From Nitrospirota bacterium (lineage in GTDB: Bacteria; Nitrospirota; Nitrospiria; Nitrospirales; NS-4): 5,070 bases of DNA. Location: assembly GCA_005877525.1 (NCBI GenBank), contig VBON01000121.1, forward strand, positions 1 through 5,070, given 5' to 3'. Under the pieces are notes generated by a model that worked only from the letters and a program-made list of their open reading frames with translations, was not told the DNA's origin and did no database searches. A program made the translations under genes and the position numbers. Of the stretch, positions 1-5,070 are shown one piece after another (position 1 is the stretch's first letter; each line of letters begins with the position of its first letter).

Positions 1-380
1 GGATCATGGAGAAGCTGGATGAGTGCTATCTCAATGGACACCCGACCGAGCGACTCCCGAACAATCTGAACATCAGTTTTGCCTATGTGGAAGGCGAAGC
101 GCTGCTGATGGGCGTGAAGGAAATCGCGTTGTCATCGGGGTCCACCTGTACCTCAGCAACATTGGAACCATCTTATGTGCTGCGGGCGCTCGGCGTTGGC
201 TCGGATCTAGCCCACTCCTCGATTCGATTCGGTCTGGGCCGTTTTAACACCGACGAAGAAGTGGACTACACCGCCAAGCGTATGGTCGAAGCGGTAACCC
301 GGCTGCGTGAGATGTCTCCGCTCTATGAAATGGCGAAAGAAGGTATTGACCTGAAATCGGTGCAATGGGCCGCCCATTAA
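1..380 (+). CDS. iscS: Cysteine desulfurase IscS, C-terminal part (5' truncated by window edge)
   Basis: PLP-dependent cysteine desulfurase that converts L-cysteine to alanine and delivers the sulfur as a persulfide to the IscU scaffold in the cytoplasm. Only about 125 C-terminal residues are present; the family is about 400 long, so the PLP lysine and the N-terminal two thirds lie upstream of base 1. The frame is open from base 3. The ATG at base 6 is an internal methionine, not a start. The catalytic cysteine loop is visible as SSGSTCTSA (Cys codon at 147-149), followed by LEPSYVLRALG and the conserved AHSSIRFGLGRF block. The protein ends in SVQWAAH, matching the SIEWAHH-type C-terminus that contacts IscU in the E. 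coli enzyme. This full-length tail and the long form of the loop mark IscS rather than SufS. It is the first visible gene of the isc operon, 52 bp before iscU. An iscR regulator gene, if present, would lie upstream, out of view. Confidence 0.96.
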   Translation, partial: IMEKLDECYLNGHPTERLPNNLNISFAYVEGEALLMGVKEIALSSGSTCTSATLEPSYVLRALGVGSDLAHSSIRFGLGRFNTDEEVDYTAKRMVEAVTRLREMSPLYEMAKEGIDLKSVQWAAH

Positions 381-417
381 AAAGAGGAATCGTGTAGAAT
401 AGGAATCGCGGGAGCGT

Positions 418-427
418 TAAGGAGGAG
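418..427 (+). promoter_or_regulatory. Strong ribosome binding site of iscU
   Basis: TAAGGAGGAG is a near-perfect match to the anti-Shine-Dalgarno sequence, with GGAGG ending 7 bases before the iscU ATG at 433. It is the strongest ribosome binding site in the operon, which fits a scaffold protein that is needed in quantity. It also settles the iscU start. Confidence 0.85.
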
Positions 428-432
428 AAACC

Positions 433-846
433 ATGGCTTACAGTGATAAGGTGATTGACCACTATAACAATCCTCGGAACCTCGGCAGCCTGCCAAAGGA
501 CGACCAATCGGTCGGTACCGGCATCGTGGGCGCCCCGGAATGCGGCGACGTCATGAAGCTGCAAATCAAGGTCCAAAACGACGTCATTGTTGACGCGAAG
601 TTTAAAACCTTCGGTTGCGGATCGGCGATCGCAAGCTCCAGCCTCGCAACGGAATGGCTGAAGGGGCGAACCGTAGAGGACGCCTATAAGATCAAGAACA
701 CCGACATCGTACAGGAGTTGAATCTGCCGCCGGTCAAGATCCACTGCTCGGTGCTGGCGGAGGATGCGATCAAAGCAGCCCTTGAAGACTACAGGAAAAA
801 ATCGGACGCGGCGGCGCCCGTCGAGAGCACCGTGGCGAAAGCCTAA
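433..846 (+). CDS. iscU: Iron-sulfur cluster assembly scaffold IscU
   Basis: Scaffold on which [2Fe-2S] (and then [4Fe-4S]) clusters are built from IscS-derived sulfur. The 137 residues begin with the typical MAYSDKVIDHYNNPRNLG. All three ligand cysteines are present: Cys37 in PECGDVM with the adjacent Asp39, Cys62 in FGCGSAIASSS, and Cys105 in IHCSVLAEDAIK with His104 beside it. The LPPVK motif recognised by the HscA chaperone is intact at residues 98-102, consistent with the hscB-hscA genes downstream. This motif and the Asp/His residues indicate ISC-type IscU rather than SufU or NifU. The protein is roughly nine residues longer than E. coli IscU (128), mainly through an Ala-rich, probably disordered tail after residue about 120 (DAAAPVESTVAKA). 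The start is fixed by a strong ribosome binding site at 418-427. iscA follows after 37 bp, presumably in the same transcript. Confidence 0.97.
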   Translation: MAYSDKVIDHYNNPRNLGSLPKDDQSVGTGIVGAPECGDVMKLQIKVQNDVIVDAKFKTFGCGSAIASSSLATEWLKGRTVEDAYKIKNTDIVQELNLPPVKIHCSVLAEDAIKAALEDYRKKSDAAAPVESTVAKA

Positions 847-883
847 GGACGGTCATTCACACACTTGCACAATGGATGGATAC

Positions 884-1234
884 ATGGAAAAAACTGAAAC
901 GACCACTCCTATCGTGACACTTACGCCGAATGCCGTGAAGGAAGTCAAGCGCCTGCAGGAAGTGCAGGGTCTCGGCCAAGCCGGCTTGCGCCTCGGGGTG
1001 AAAGGCGGAGGCTGTTCGGGTTTGAGTTACACAGTCAATTTTGACACCGAGATCGGCCCCTATGATCAGGTGTACGACGTCGAGGATATTCGGGTGATCG
1101 TGGACATGAAAAGCGCCATTTACCTGCAAGGGACCCAGCTTGACTATCAAAAGGATCTGTTGAGCGGTCAGTTTAAGTTCAGCAATCCCAACGCCACGAA
1201 GAGTTGCGGGTGCGGAGAGTCTTTCTCCGCGTAG
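884..1234 (+). CDS. iscA: A-type iron-sulfur carrier protein IscA
   Basis: A-type carrier (HesB/IscA family) that binds iron or Fe-S clusters and passes them to client proteins. From the chosen start it has 116 residues, close to the usual 107-115. The beta-rich domain runs from VTLTPNAVKEVKRL (residue 11 onward) to the end. The three invariant ligand cysteines are Cys44 in KGGGCSGLSY and Cys108/Cys110 in the SCGCGESF C-terminus. The frame is open back to 764, inside iscU, but no family conservation is expected there. The ATG at 884 is preferred because GGATGGA lies just before it as a weak Shine-Dalgarno match and the family domain begins ten residues later. An in-frame ATG at 872 would add four residues and has no visible ribosome site. 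Position after iscU and before hscB matches the classical isc order. Its exact type (IscA versus ErpA) rests mostly on context. Confidence 0.93.
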   Translation: MEKTETTTPIVTLTPNAVKEVKRLQEVQGLGQAGLRLGVKGGGCSGLSYTVNFDTEIGPYDQVYDVEDIRVIVDMKSAIYLQGTQLDYQKDLLSGQFKFSNPNATKSCGCGESFSA

Positions 1235-1248
1235 CATTCCTGGAGGGC

Positions 1249-1263
1249 GGCCGTTCTTCGGCC
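1249..1263 (+). other. Small GC-rich hairpin in iscA-hscB spacer
   Basis: GGCCG (1249-1253) and CGGCC (1259-1263) can pair around a five-base TTCTT loop. It is followed by ATTATCATT rather than a U-tract, so it is not a convincing terminator by itself. It shares the CGGCC(G) sequence with the 5' arm of the downstream hairpin at 1286-1305, so the two structures could compete for pairing. Confidence 0.45.
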
Positions 1264-1285
1264 ATTATCATTGTGAGCAGCCAGG

Positions 1286-1315
1286 GCCCGGCCGACCAGC
1301 CGGGCTTCTTTATTT
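1286..1315 (+). terminator. Intrinsic terminator-like hairpin between iscA and hscB
   Basis: GCCCGGC (1286-1292) and GCCGGGC (1299-1305) form a perfect 7-bp, all-GC stem around a six-base loop, followed at once by TTCTTTATTT. This is the form of a Rho-independent terminator. It lies inside the operon, 12 bases before the hscB ATG, and I see no room or match for a promoter between it and hscB. Expression of hscB-hscA-iscX would therefore depend on read-through, which suggests partial termination that keeps the chaperone genes below iscSUA, or attenuation. Function is inferred; only the structure is seen. Confidence 0.7.
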
Positions 1316-1327
1316 AGAGAGGCGGTT

Positions 1328-2029
1328 ATGGCGATCGTGAAGAAGGAGCTCCCGTTGGCGCGGAGCATGTGCTGGCATTGCCAGTCGGACATCGGCGGCG
1401 AATACTTCTGCCAGCAGTGTGTGAAGGTGCAGCCTCTGTCGAAGGACATCGATTACTTTACCGCCCTTGGTCTGCCTCGAAAGTTGAATATCGATACAGG
1501 GATGCTTGAGACGAAGTTTTATGAGATGAGCCGGGCGTTTCATCCCGATTTTTACGAGGGCAAGTCGGACATGGAACGAGCCGTGAGTCTCGCGAACTCA
1601 GCGACTCTCAATCAAGCCTATTCCACCTTGAAAAACCCCATTGAACGCGTGGAATACCTGCTACGGTTGGAGGCCGGCTCGGCGAAGGAGATTCCGGGCA
1701 AGGCCCCCACTGAGCTCTTCGAGACACTGCTCGAAATTCAAGAGCAGCTGGAGGAGTTGCAGACCCTAAAGGGCCAAAAGGGAACCGGCTCCGAGGAAAT
1801 CGTCGGCCGGCTCAGAGCTGAGCGCGGCACACTCGAGGCGAAACGCGGGGCTTTAGAGCGGCGATTGGCCGAATTGTTTCAGCTTTGGGACCGGCTGGCG
1901 GACCGATCGTCGAGCGACCAGGGCCAGAAAACTGAAAAAGAACAGGTCCTCAAGCAGATGCGCGACATTCTGTCACAGCGGAACTATTTGAACACGATGC
2001 TCGCGAACATAGCGGAGGCCTTGGAATAA
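1328..2029 (+). CDS. hscB: Co-chaperone HscB (J-protein) with N-terminal tetracysteine motif
   Basis: J-domain co-chaperone that brings cluster-loaded IscU to HscA and stimulates its ATPase. The J-domain starts near DYFTALGLP (residues 42-50) and carries the HPD motif at 72-74 (FHPDFY), then LANSATLNQAYSTLKNPIERVEYLL, typical of HscB. The C-terminal helical IscU-binding domain follows. Two features differ from E. coli HscB (171 residues; 233 here). First, residues 15-31 hold CWHC and CQQC (C-x2-C-x9-C-x2-C), a likely zinc site like that of human HSC20, absent from E. coli HscB. Second, the C-terminal part is about 20 residues longer, with a Lys/Gly-rich turn near 147-155 and a long Glu/Arg/Leu-rich, probably coiled helix near 156-190. 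A GAGAGG-type ribosome site precedes the ATG by about 8 bases. The stop overlaps the hscA start (TAATG), indicating translational coupling. Confidence 0.95.
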   Translation: MAIVKKELPLARSMCWHCQSDIGGEYFCQQCVKVQPLSKDIDYFTALGLPRKLNIDTGMLETKFYEMSRAFHPDFYEGKSDMERAVSLANSATLNQAYSTLKNPIERVEYLLRLEAGSAKEIPGKAPTELFETLLEIQEQLEELQTLKGQKGTGSEEIVGRLRAERGTLEAKRGALERRLAELFQLWDRLADRSSSDQGQKTEKEQVLKQMRDILSQRNYLNTMLANIAEALE

Positions 2030-3858
2030 TGGCACGCATCGTCGGCATTGACTTAGGAACCACCAACTCGTTGATCGCCTATATGGACGGCAAGGTGCCG
2101 ACCATCATTGCGGACGCCGATGGCCATAGGCTGGTGCCCTCCATCGTAGCCTACACTCCGAAGGGGCTGCAGGTGGGCGATACCGCGAAGGAACAGCTCA
2201 CGCGACATCCTGAACGTACCGTGTATTCCGTCAAGCGGTTCATGGGAAAAGGCCTCAGTGACGTGCAGGACGAGCTCCAATACTTTCCCTATCGGCTGAC
2301 GGAGCAGGCCGGCGTGATCCAAATCCATATCGGTAATAAGGCCCTGACGCCGCCGGAAATTTCTGCCATGATCCTCAAGGAGCTGAAGAGCCGTGCCGAG
2401 CGCTTTTTCGGAGAGGAGATCCGCAAGGCGGTCATTACCGTGCCGGCCTATTTTAATGACAGCCAGCGGCAGGCCACCAAGGACGCGGGGAAGATCGCCG
2501 GTTTGGACGTCATGCGTATCGTGAACGAGCCGACGGCGGCCGCGCTCGCCTACGGGCTACAGAAACGCAAACAAGGCCTGATCGCGGTATACGATTTAGG
2601 CGGGGGGACATTTGATATCTCGATTCTCAAGCTCAAGGGCGGCATCTTTGAGGTGCTCGCGACCAACGGCAACACTCACTTGGGCGGCGATGATTTTGAC
2701 CGGCGCCTCATGGAAGTGATGCTGGAAGAGATTAAAACGACGCATGGCACACACATCAAAAAGCACCCTGAACTGGCTCAAGAAGTCCGAGTTCGGGCCG
2801 AACAGGCAAAGTGTCGGCTGTCGTCGGAAAAAGAAGTCTCTGTGGAGGTGCCGTTGCCTGAGGACGGTGGGACCTATCGCCGGGTCTTCAGTCGTGAGGC
2901 ATTCGAAGCGATGGTCACCGATCTCATTGAGAAAACCTTATCACCCACGCGAAAAGCACTTGTGGATGCCGGACTCTCAGCGGCCGACGTCGACGAAGTG
3001 GTACTGGTCGGTGGTTCCACGCGAATGCCGCTCATTCGCCAAAGGGTCGAGGCCCTCTTCGGCAAGCCGCCGCATTGCGAGCTCAATCCTGATGAGGTCG
3101 TCGCCCTCGGCGCAGCCGTCCAGGCGAGCATCCTGGCTGGCGGTATCCAGGACATGCTTCTCTTGGATGTCACTCCCCTTACGCTCGGCATCGAGACGAT
3201 GGGCGGCGTCATGAGCAGCTTGGTCCGCCGCAATACCACCATTCCCACCAGCGCCAAGGAAATGTTCACGACGTTCGTCGATGGACAAACGTCCGTGGAC
3301 ATCCATATTCTTCAGGGGGAGCGAGAATTAGTTAAGGACAATCGCAGCCTGGCCCGGTTTCAGTTAAAGATTCCCCCCCTGCCCGCCGGCGTGCCCCGCA
3401 TCGAGGTTACCTTCATGATCGACGCCAACGGCATTCTCAGCGTGACGGCGCGCGATGTTCGCACCGGTGAAGCCCAGTCGATCGACGTGAAGCCCTCCTA
3501 CGGCCTCTCGGATCAGGAAGTGGAGCGCATGATCCACGAATCATACATTTTCGCGCAGCAGGACATTAAAGAGCGCCAGCGGATCGAGGCCGTCAACGAG
3601 GCCCAGAGCATTTTACGCGCCACCGACAAGGCCCTGGCAAGAGTGGCTGAGACACAGGACTTAACGACTTCCGAGGAGCAGGAGGCAATCCGCCAGTCGG
3701 CCGCCGAATTGAGGCAATCTTTGACGGGCCACGATCATCGCAAAATCCGCCAGGCTATAGAAGCGCTCAACAGGGCTTCTTCTCCATTGGCCGAGCGATT
3801 GATGAACCATTCCCTGCAGGACGCCCTAAAAGACAAGAAGCTGTCGCAGATGCCGTAG
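2029..3858 (+). CDS. hscA: Hsp70-class chaperone HscA for Fe-S cluster transfer
   Basis: Specialised Hsp70 that binds the LPPVK motif of IscU and, with HscB, promotes cluster release in an ATP-dependent cycle. The 609 residues are close to E. coli HscA (616). The nucleotide-binding domain shows IVGIDLGTTNS (4-14), VPAYFNDSQRQATKDA (from 138), NEPTAAALAYG (from 166), the phosphate loop DLGGGTFDIS (189-198) and VGGSTRMP (327-334). The interdomain linker is DMLLLDVTP (375-383). The substrate-binding domain carries QGERELVKDNRSLARF and the VKPSYGL segment, which resemble HscA and differ from DnaK. The last hundred or so residues form the charged helical lid, and there is no DnaK-like Gly-rich acidic tail. 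GGAGG at 2014-2018 inside hscB serves as ribosome site, and the one-base overlap with hscB couples the pair. Operon context supports HscA over a general DnaK. Confidence 0.96.
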   Translation: MARIVGIDLGTTNSLIAYMDGKVPTIIADADGHRLVPSIVAYTPKGLQVGDTAKEQLTRHPERTVYSVKRFMGKGLSDVQDELQYFPYRLTEQAGVIQIHIGNKALTPPEISAMILKELKSRAERFFGEEIRKAVITVPAYFNDSQRQATKDAGKIAGLDVMRIVNEPTAAALAYGLQKRKQGLIAVYDLGGGTFDISILKLKGGIFEVLATNGNTHLGGDDFDRRLMEVMLEEIKTTHGTHIKKHPELAQEVRVRAEQAKCRLSSEKEVSVEVPLPEDGGTYRRVFSREAFEAMVTDLIEKTLSPTRKALVDAGLSAADVDEVVLVGGSTRMPLIRQRVEALFGKPPHCELNPDEVVALGAAVQASILAGGIQDMLLLDVTPLTLGIETMGGVMSSLVRRNTTIPTSAKEMFTTFVDGQTSVDIHILQGERELVKDNRSLARFQLKIPPLPAGVPRIEVTFMIDANGILSVTARDVRTGEAQSIDVKPSYGLSDQEVERMIHESYIFAQQDIKERQRIEAVNEAQSILRATDKALARVAETQDLTTSEEQEAIRQSAAELRQSLTGHDHRKIRQAIEALNRASSPLAERLMNHSLQDALKDKKLSQMP

Positions 3859-3863
3859 GCAGA

Positions 3864-3890
3864 TGTCACCGTGTCGTTCAGGGTGACACG
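3864..3890 (+). other. Alternative hairpins in hscA-iscX spacer
   Basis: Two overlapping, mutually exclusive stems are possible: TGTCACC (3864-3870) with GGTGACA (3882-3888), or CGTGTC (3870-3875) with GACACG (3885-3890). No U-tract follows (ATAAGAAAGG comes next), so this is not an intrinsic terminator. It ends just before the iscX ribosome site (about 3893-3900). It could protect the 3' end of processed hscA mRNA or modulate iscX translation; this is inference. Confidence 0.5.
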
Positions 3891-3907
3891 ATAAGAAAGG
3901 TACCGTC

Positions 3908-4120
3908 ATGGAGTTGGACTGGAACGACGTCGAAGACATCGCCTTGCAGCTGATGCAAACCCATCCGGATATTGATCCTCTCACCGTCCGCTTCACCGAC
4001 CTTCATACATGGGTGCGCGGGATTCCTGGATTCATCGGCAACCCTGAAAAGTCTAATGAGAAAATCCTTGAAGCGATTCAAATGGCCTGGCATGAAGAAT
4101 ATCAGGACGCCAAAGGGTGA
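3908..4120 (+). CDS. iscX: IscX (YfhJ), small acidic Fe-S assembly regulator
   Basis: Small acidic protein that binds IscS, at a site overlapping that of frataxin/CyaY, and iron; it modulates the rate of cluster assembly. The 70 residues match the family along the whole length (E. coli 66): an N-terminal LDW segment with an acidic helix, DIDPLTVRFTDLHTWV in the middle and the diagnostic SNEKILEAIQMAWHEEY near the C-terminus. The start is supported by AAGAAAGG at 3893-3900, seven bases before the ATG. It lies 49 bp after hscA. In many proteobacterial operons a ferredoxin gene (fdx) sits between these two genes; none fits here. The stop codon lies within the 5' arm of the operon terminator. Confidence 0.96.
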   Translation: MELDWNDVEDIALQLMQTHPDIDPLTVRFTDLHTWVRGIPGFIGNPEKSNEKILEAIQMAWHEEYQDAKG

Positions 4121-4140
4121 CGGGCCTGTCACCGTTTTTT
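4116..4140 (+). terminator. Rho-independent terminator of the isc operon
   Basis: GGTGAC (4116-4121) and GTCACC (4128-4133) pair around GGGCCT, and six uninterrupted T residues follow at 4135-4140. The iscX stop codon TGA (4118-4120) is part of the 5' arm. Its place at the end of the last plus-strand gene, facing a convergent gene, fits the end of the operon. Confidence 0.85.
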
Positions 4141-4157
4141 CGACCCAAGCTTCCGTG

Positions 4158-4179
4158 AAAAACCGTGCCGGGCACTGGT
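4158..4179 (-). terminator. Rho-independent terminator of the convergent PBP gene
   Basis: Read on the minus strand, ACC-A-GTGC, loop CCG and GCACGGT form a stem of seven base pairs with one bulged A, followed by TTTTT (plus-strand A run at 4158-4162). It begins four bases after the PBP stop codon. The stem is short and bulged, so the call is less certain than for the plus-strand terminator beside it. Confidence 0.65.
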
Positions 4180-4183
4180 GCTC

Positions 4184-5070
4184 CTACAGCTTGTCGAACT
4201 TAAAAAAGTCGGAGGGGGAAGACGTTTCGCCGGCCTGCTGAGTTGGCTCGGTCCCCTTGACAAAGACCTCCACCACGCCGGCTGACGCACCGTCCGCTGC
4301 AAGCAGACCCGTCACGGGATCAATCTTCGCAAAGACGATCCCATCCGGAATCGTGAACGGGATGATCGGCAGGGGTTCGAGCGCTGCTTTCATGTAAGTC
4401 ATCCAGATCGGCAAGGCCGCGTGGGAACCGGTCTCTTTCTCGCCGAGGGTACGGATGTCATCAAAGCCAACCCAAATGCCGGTCACGAGGTTCGGGGCGC
4501 CGCCGACAAACCAGGCATCGGTGTAGTCATTCGTGGTCCCCGTCTTCCCCGCCAGCGGACGCCCCATACCCTTTGCTGCCTGCGCCGTTCCCCGTTGGAT
4601 CACGTCCTCCATCATGTTGGTGATGAGATACGCCGTTTCCTTCGAGAGCACTTGCTTGGGTTCCGGCACGTGATACTCCAAGGATTTTCCGCTGGCGTCC
4701 AAAACGGATTCGATGAGATAGGGCTCCAAGCCGATCCCCTGGTTCAAAAATAGGCCATACGCGGCCGTCAATTCCTGCATTGTGACACCGGAGGACCCTA
4801 GCGCCAGGGTGAGATCGTGCGCCAACGGTGAGGCGATCCCTACTTTTTGCGCGAGATCGAGGACCGAGGGTACGCCGATTTTCTCCAGAAGACGGACAGT
4901 GGCCGCATTTCGCGAATGCGCCAGCGCGTCTCGCATCAGGATCTGCCCATAAAATTTTCGATCGTAGTTCTCAGGACGCCAGACCATGTCAGGATCGTTT
5001 TCGTTAAAGACCACGCCGGAGTCCACGAGCGGCGTTCCGGGCGAGAGTCCCTTATCCACGGCCGTTGCAT
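4184..5070 (-). CDS. Class A penicillin-binding protein (PBP1A-like), C-terminal part, 5' truncated by window edge
   Basis: Bifunctional peptidoglycan glycosyltransferase/transpeptidase of the inner membrane. Only the last 295 or so residues are present, covering most of the transpeptidase domain. Visible active-site motifs are SRN (the SxN motif, codons at 4907-4915) and KTGTT (the KTG motif, codons at 4532-4546) followed by NDYTDAWFVGGAPNLVTGIWVGFDD, typical of class A PBPs. The SxxK motif with the catalytic serine, the glycosyltransferase domain and the membrane anchor must lie beyond base 5070. The GTG at 5059 is an internal valine: the frame continues open upstream through TAVDKGLSPGTPLVDS, which resembles the PBP1A segment following the catalytic serine. 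After the transpeptidase fold comes a C-terminal extension (IPDGIVFAKIDPVTGLLA) ending in DFFKFDKL. The gene converges on the isc operon with 63 bp between stops and is probably an unrelated transcription unit. It could be named mrcA/ponA, but the fragment does not prove which class A paralogue it is. Confidence 0.93.
   Translation of the reverse strand, partial: ATAVDKGLSPGTPLVDSGVVFNENDPDMVWRPENYDRKFYGQILMRDALAHSRNAATVRLLEKIGVPSVLDLAQKVGIASPLAHDLTLALGSSGVTMQELTAAYGLFLNQGIGLEPYLIESVLDASGKSLEYHVPEPKQVLSKETAYLITNMMEDVIQRGTAQAAKGMGRPLAGKTGTTNDYTDAWFVGGAPNLVTGIWVGFDDIRTLGEKETGSHAALPIWMTYMKAALEPLPIIPFTIPDGIVFAKIDPVTGLLAADGASAGVVEVFVKGTEPTQQAGETSSPSDFFKFDKL

Noticed and set aside
6..8. ATG at base 6 as the start of a short iscS gene
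   Set aside because: The frame is open to the window edge and the protein lacks the PLP-binding domain; it is an internal codon of a truncated gene.
346..400. Possible promoter before iscU (TTGACC at 346-351, TAGAAT at 395-400)
   Set aside because: The spacing of 43 bases is far from the 16-18 needed, and no other -35-like sequence fits the TAGAAT.
385..408. Direct repeat AGGAATCG (385-392 and 401-408) in the iscS-iscU spacer
   Set aside because: Only two 8-base copies at a 16-base period; too little to support an operator or other function.
764..883. Longer iscA reading frame starting inside iscU, or at the ATG at 872
   Set aside because: The upstream part overlaps iscU, is rich in Arg/Lys/Thr and lacks any family resemblance. 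The ATG at 872 has no ribosome site; 884 has a better one and gives a normal family length.
2874..3306. Antisense reading frames opposite hscA
   Set aside because: They lie within a strongly conserved HscA coding region, have no recognisable domains and arise from codon bias on the other strand.
3972..4241. Alternative-frame ORF overlapping iscX and the terminators
   Set aside because: It crosses both terminators and the end of the PBP gene; iscX in the other frame is a clear family match.
4421..4753. Plus-strand reading frame opposite the PBP gene
   Set aside because: It covers the conserved KTGTT region of the PBP, has no recognisable domain and is best explained as a shadow.
5057..5059. 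GTG as the start of the minus-strand PBP gene
   Set aside because: The frame continues open to the window edge and the sequence at this point is mid-domain of a class A PBP.

Overview
The window is a compact ISC-type iron-sulfur cluster biogenesis operon on the plus strand, followed by the 3' part of a convergent penicillin-binding protein gene. Base composition is moderately GC-rich. Nothing in the sequence fixes the taxon. An ISC operon with a cysteine-motif HscB, no ferredoxin gene between hscA and iscX, and a PBP1A-like neighbour suggests a Gram-negative-type bacterium. My best guess is a Nitrospira relative (phylum Nitrospirota), but this is recall and inference, not proof.

Layout: 1-380 is the 3' end of iscS (cysteine desulfurase, entering from the left edge). 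433-846 is iscU (scaffold). 884-1234 is iscA (A-type carrier). 1235-1327 is a 93-bp spacer with a strong intrinsic-terminator-like hairpin. 1328-2029 is hscB (J-protein co-chaperone). 2029-3858 is hscA (Hsp70), overlapping hscB by one base. 3908-4120 is iscX. A plus-strand terminator (about 4116-4140) and a minus-strand terminator (about 4158-4179) lie back to back in the short convergent gap. 4184-5070 on the minus strand is the C-terminal part of a class A penicillin-binding protein whose 5' end lies beyond the right edge.

How the genes work together: IscS takes sulfur from cysteine and passes it to IscU, where the [2Fe-2S] cluster is built. HscB brings loaded IscU to HscA, which recognises the LPPVK motif visible in this IscU and drives cluster release in an ATP-dependent cycle. 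IscA-type proteins carry iron or clusters to targets. IscX binds IscS and tunes the reaction. The PBP belongs to cell-wall synthesis and appears to be only a physical neighbour.

I do not see a novel multi-gene system. The points worth a second look are the eukaryote-like tetracysteine N-terminus and enlarged C-terminal region of HscB, the terminator/attenuator-like structure that splits iscSUA from hscBA-iscX, the missing ferredoxin gene, and the shared hairpin arms on both sides of iscX.
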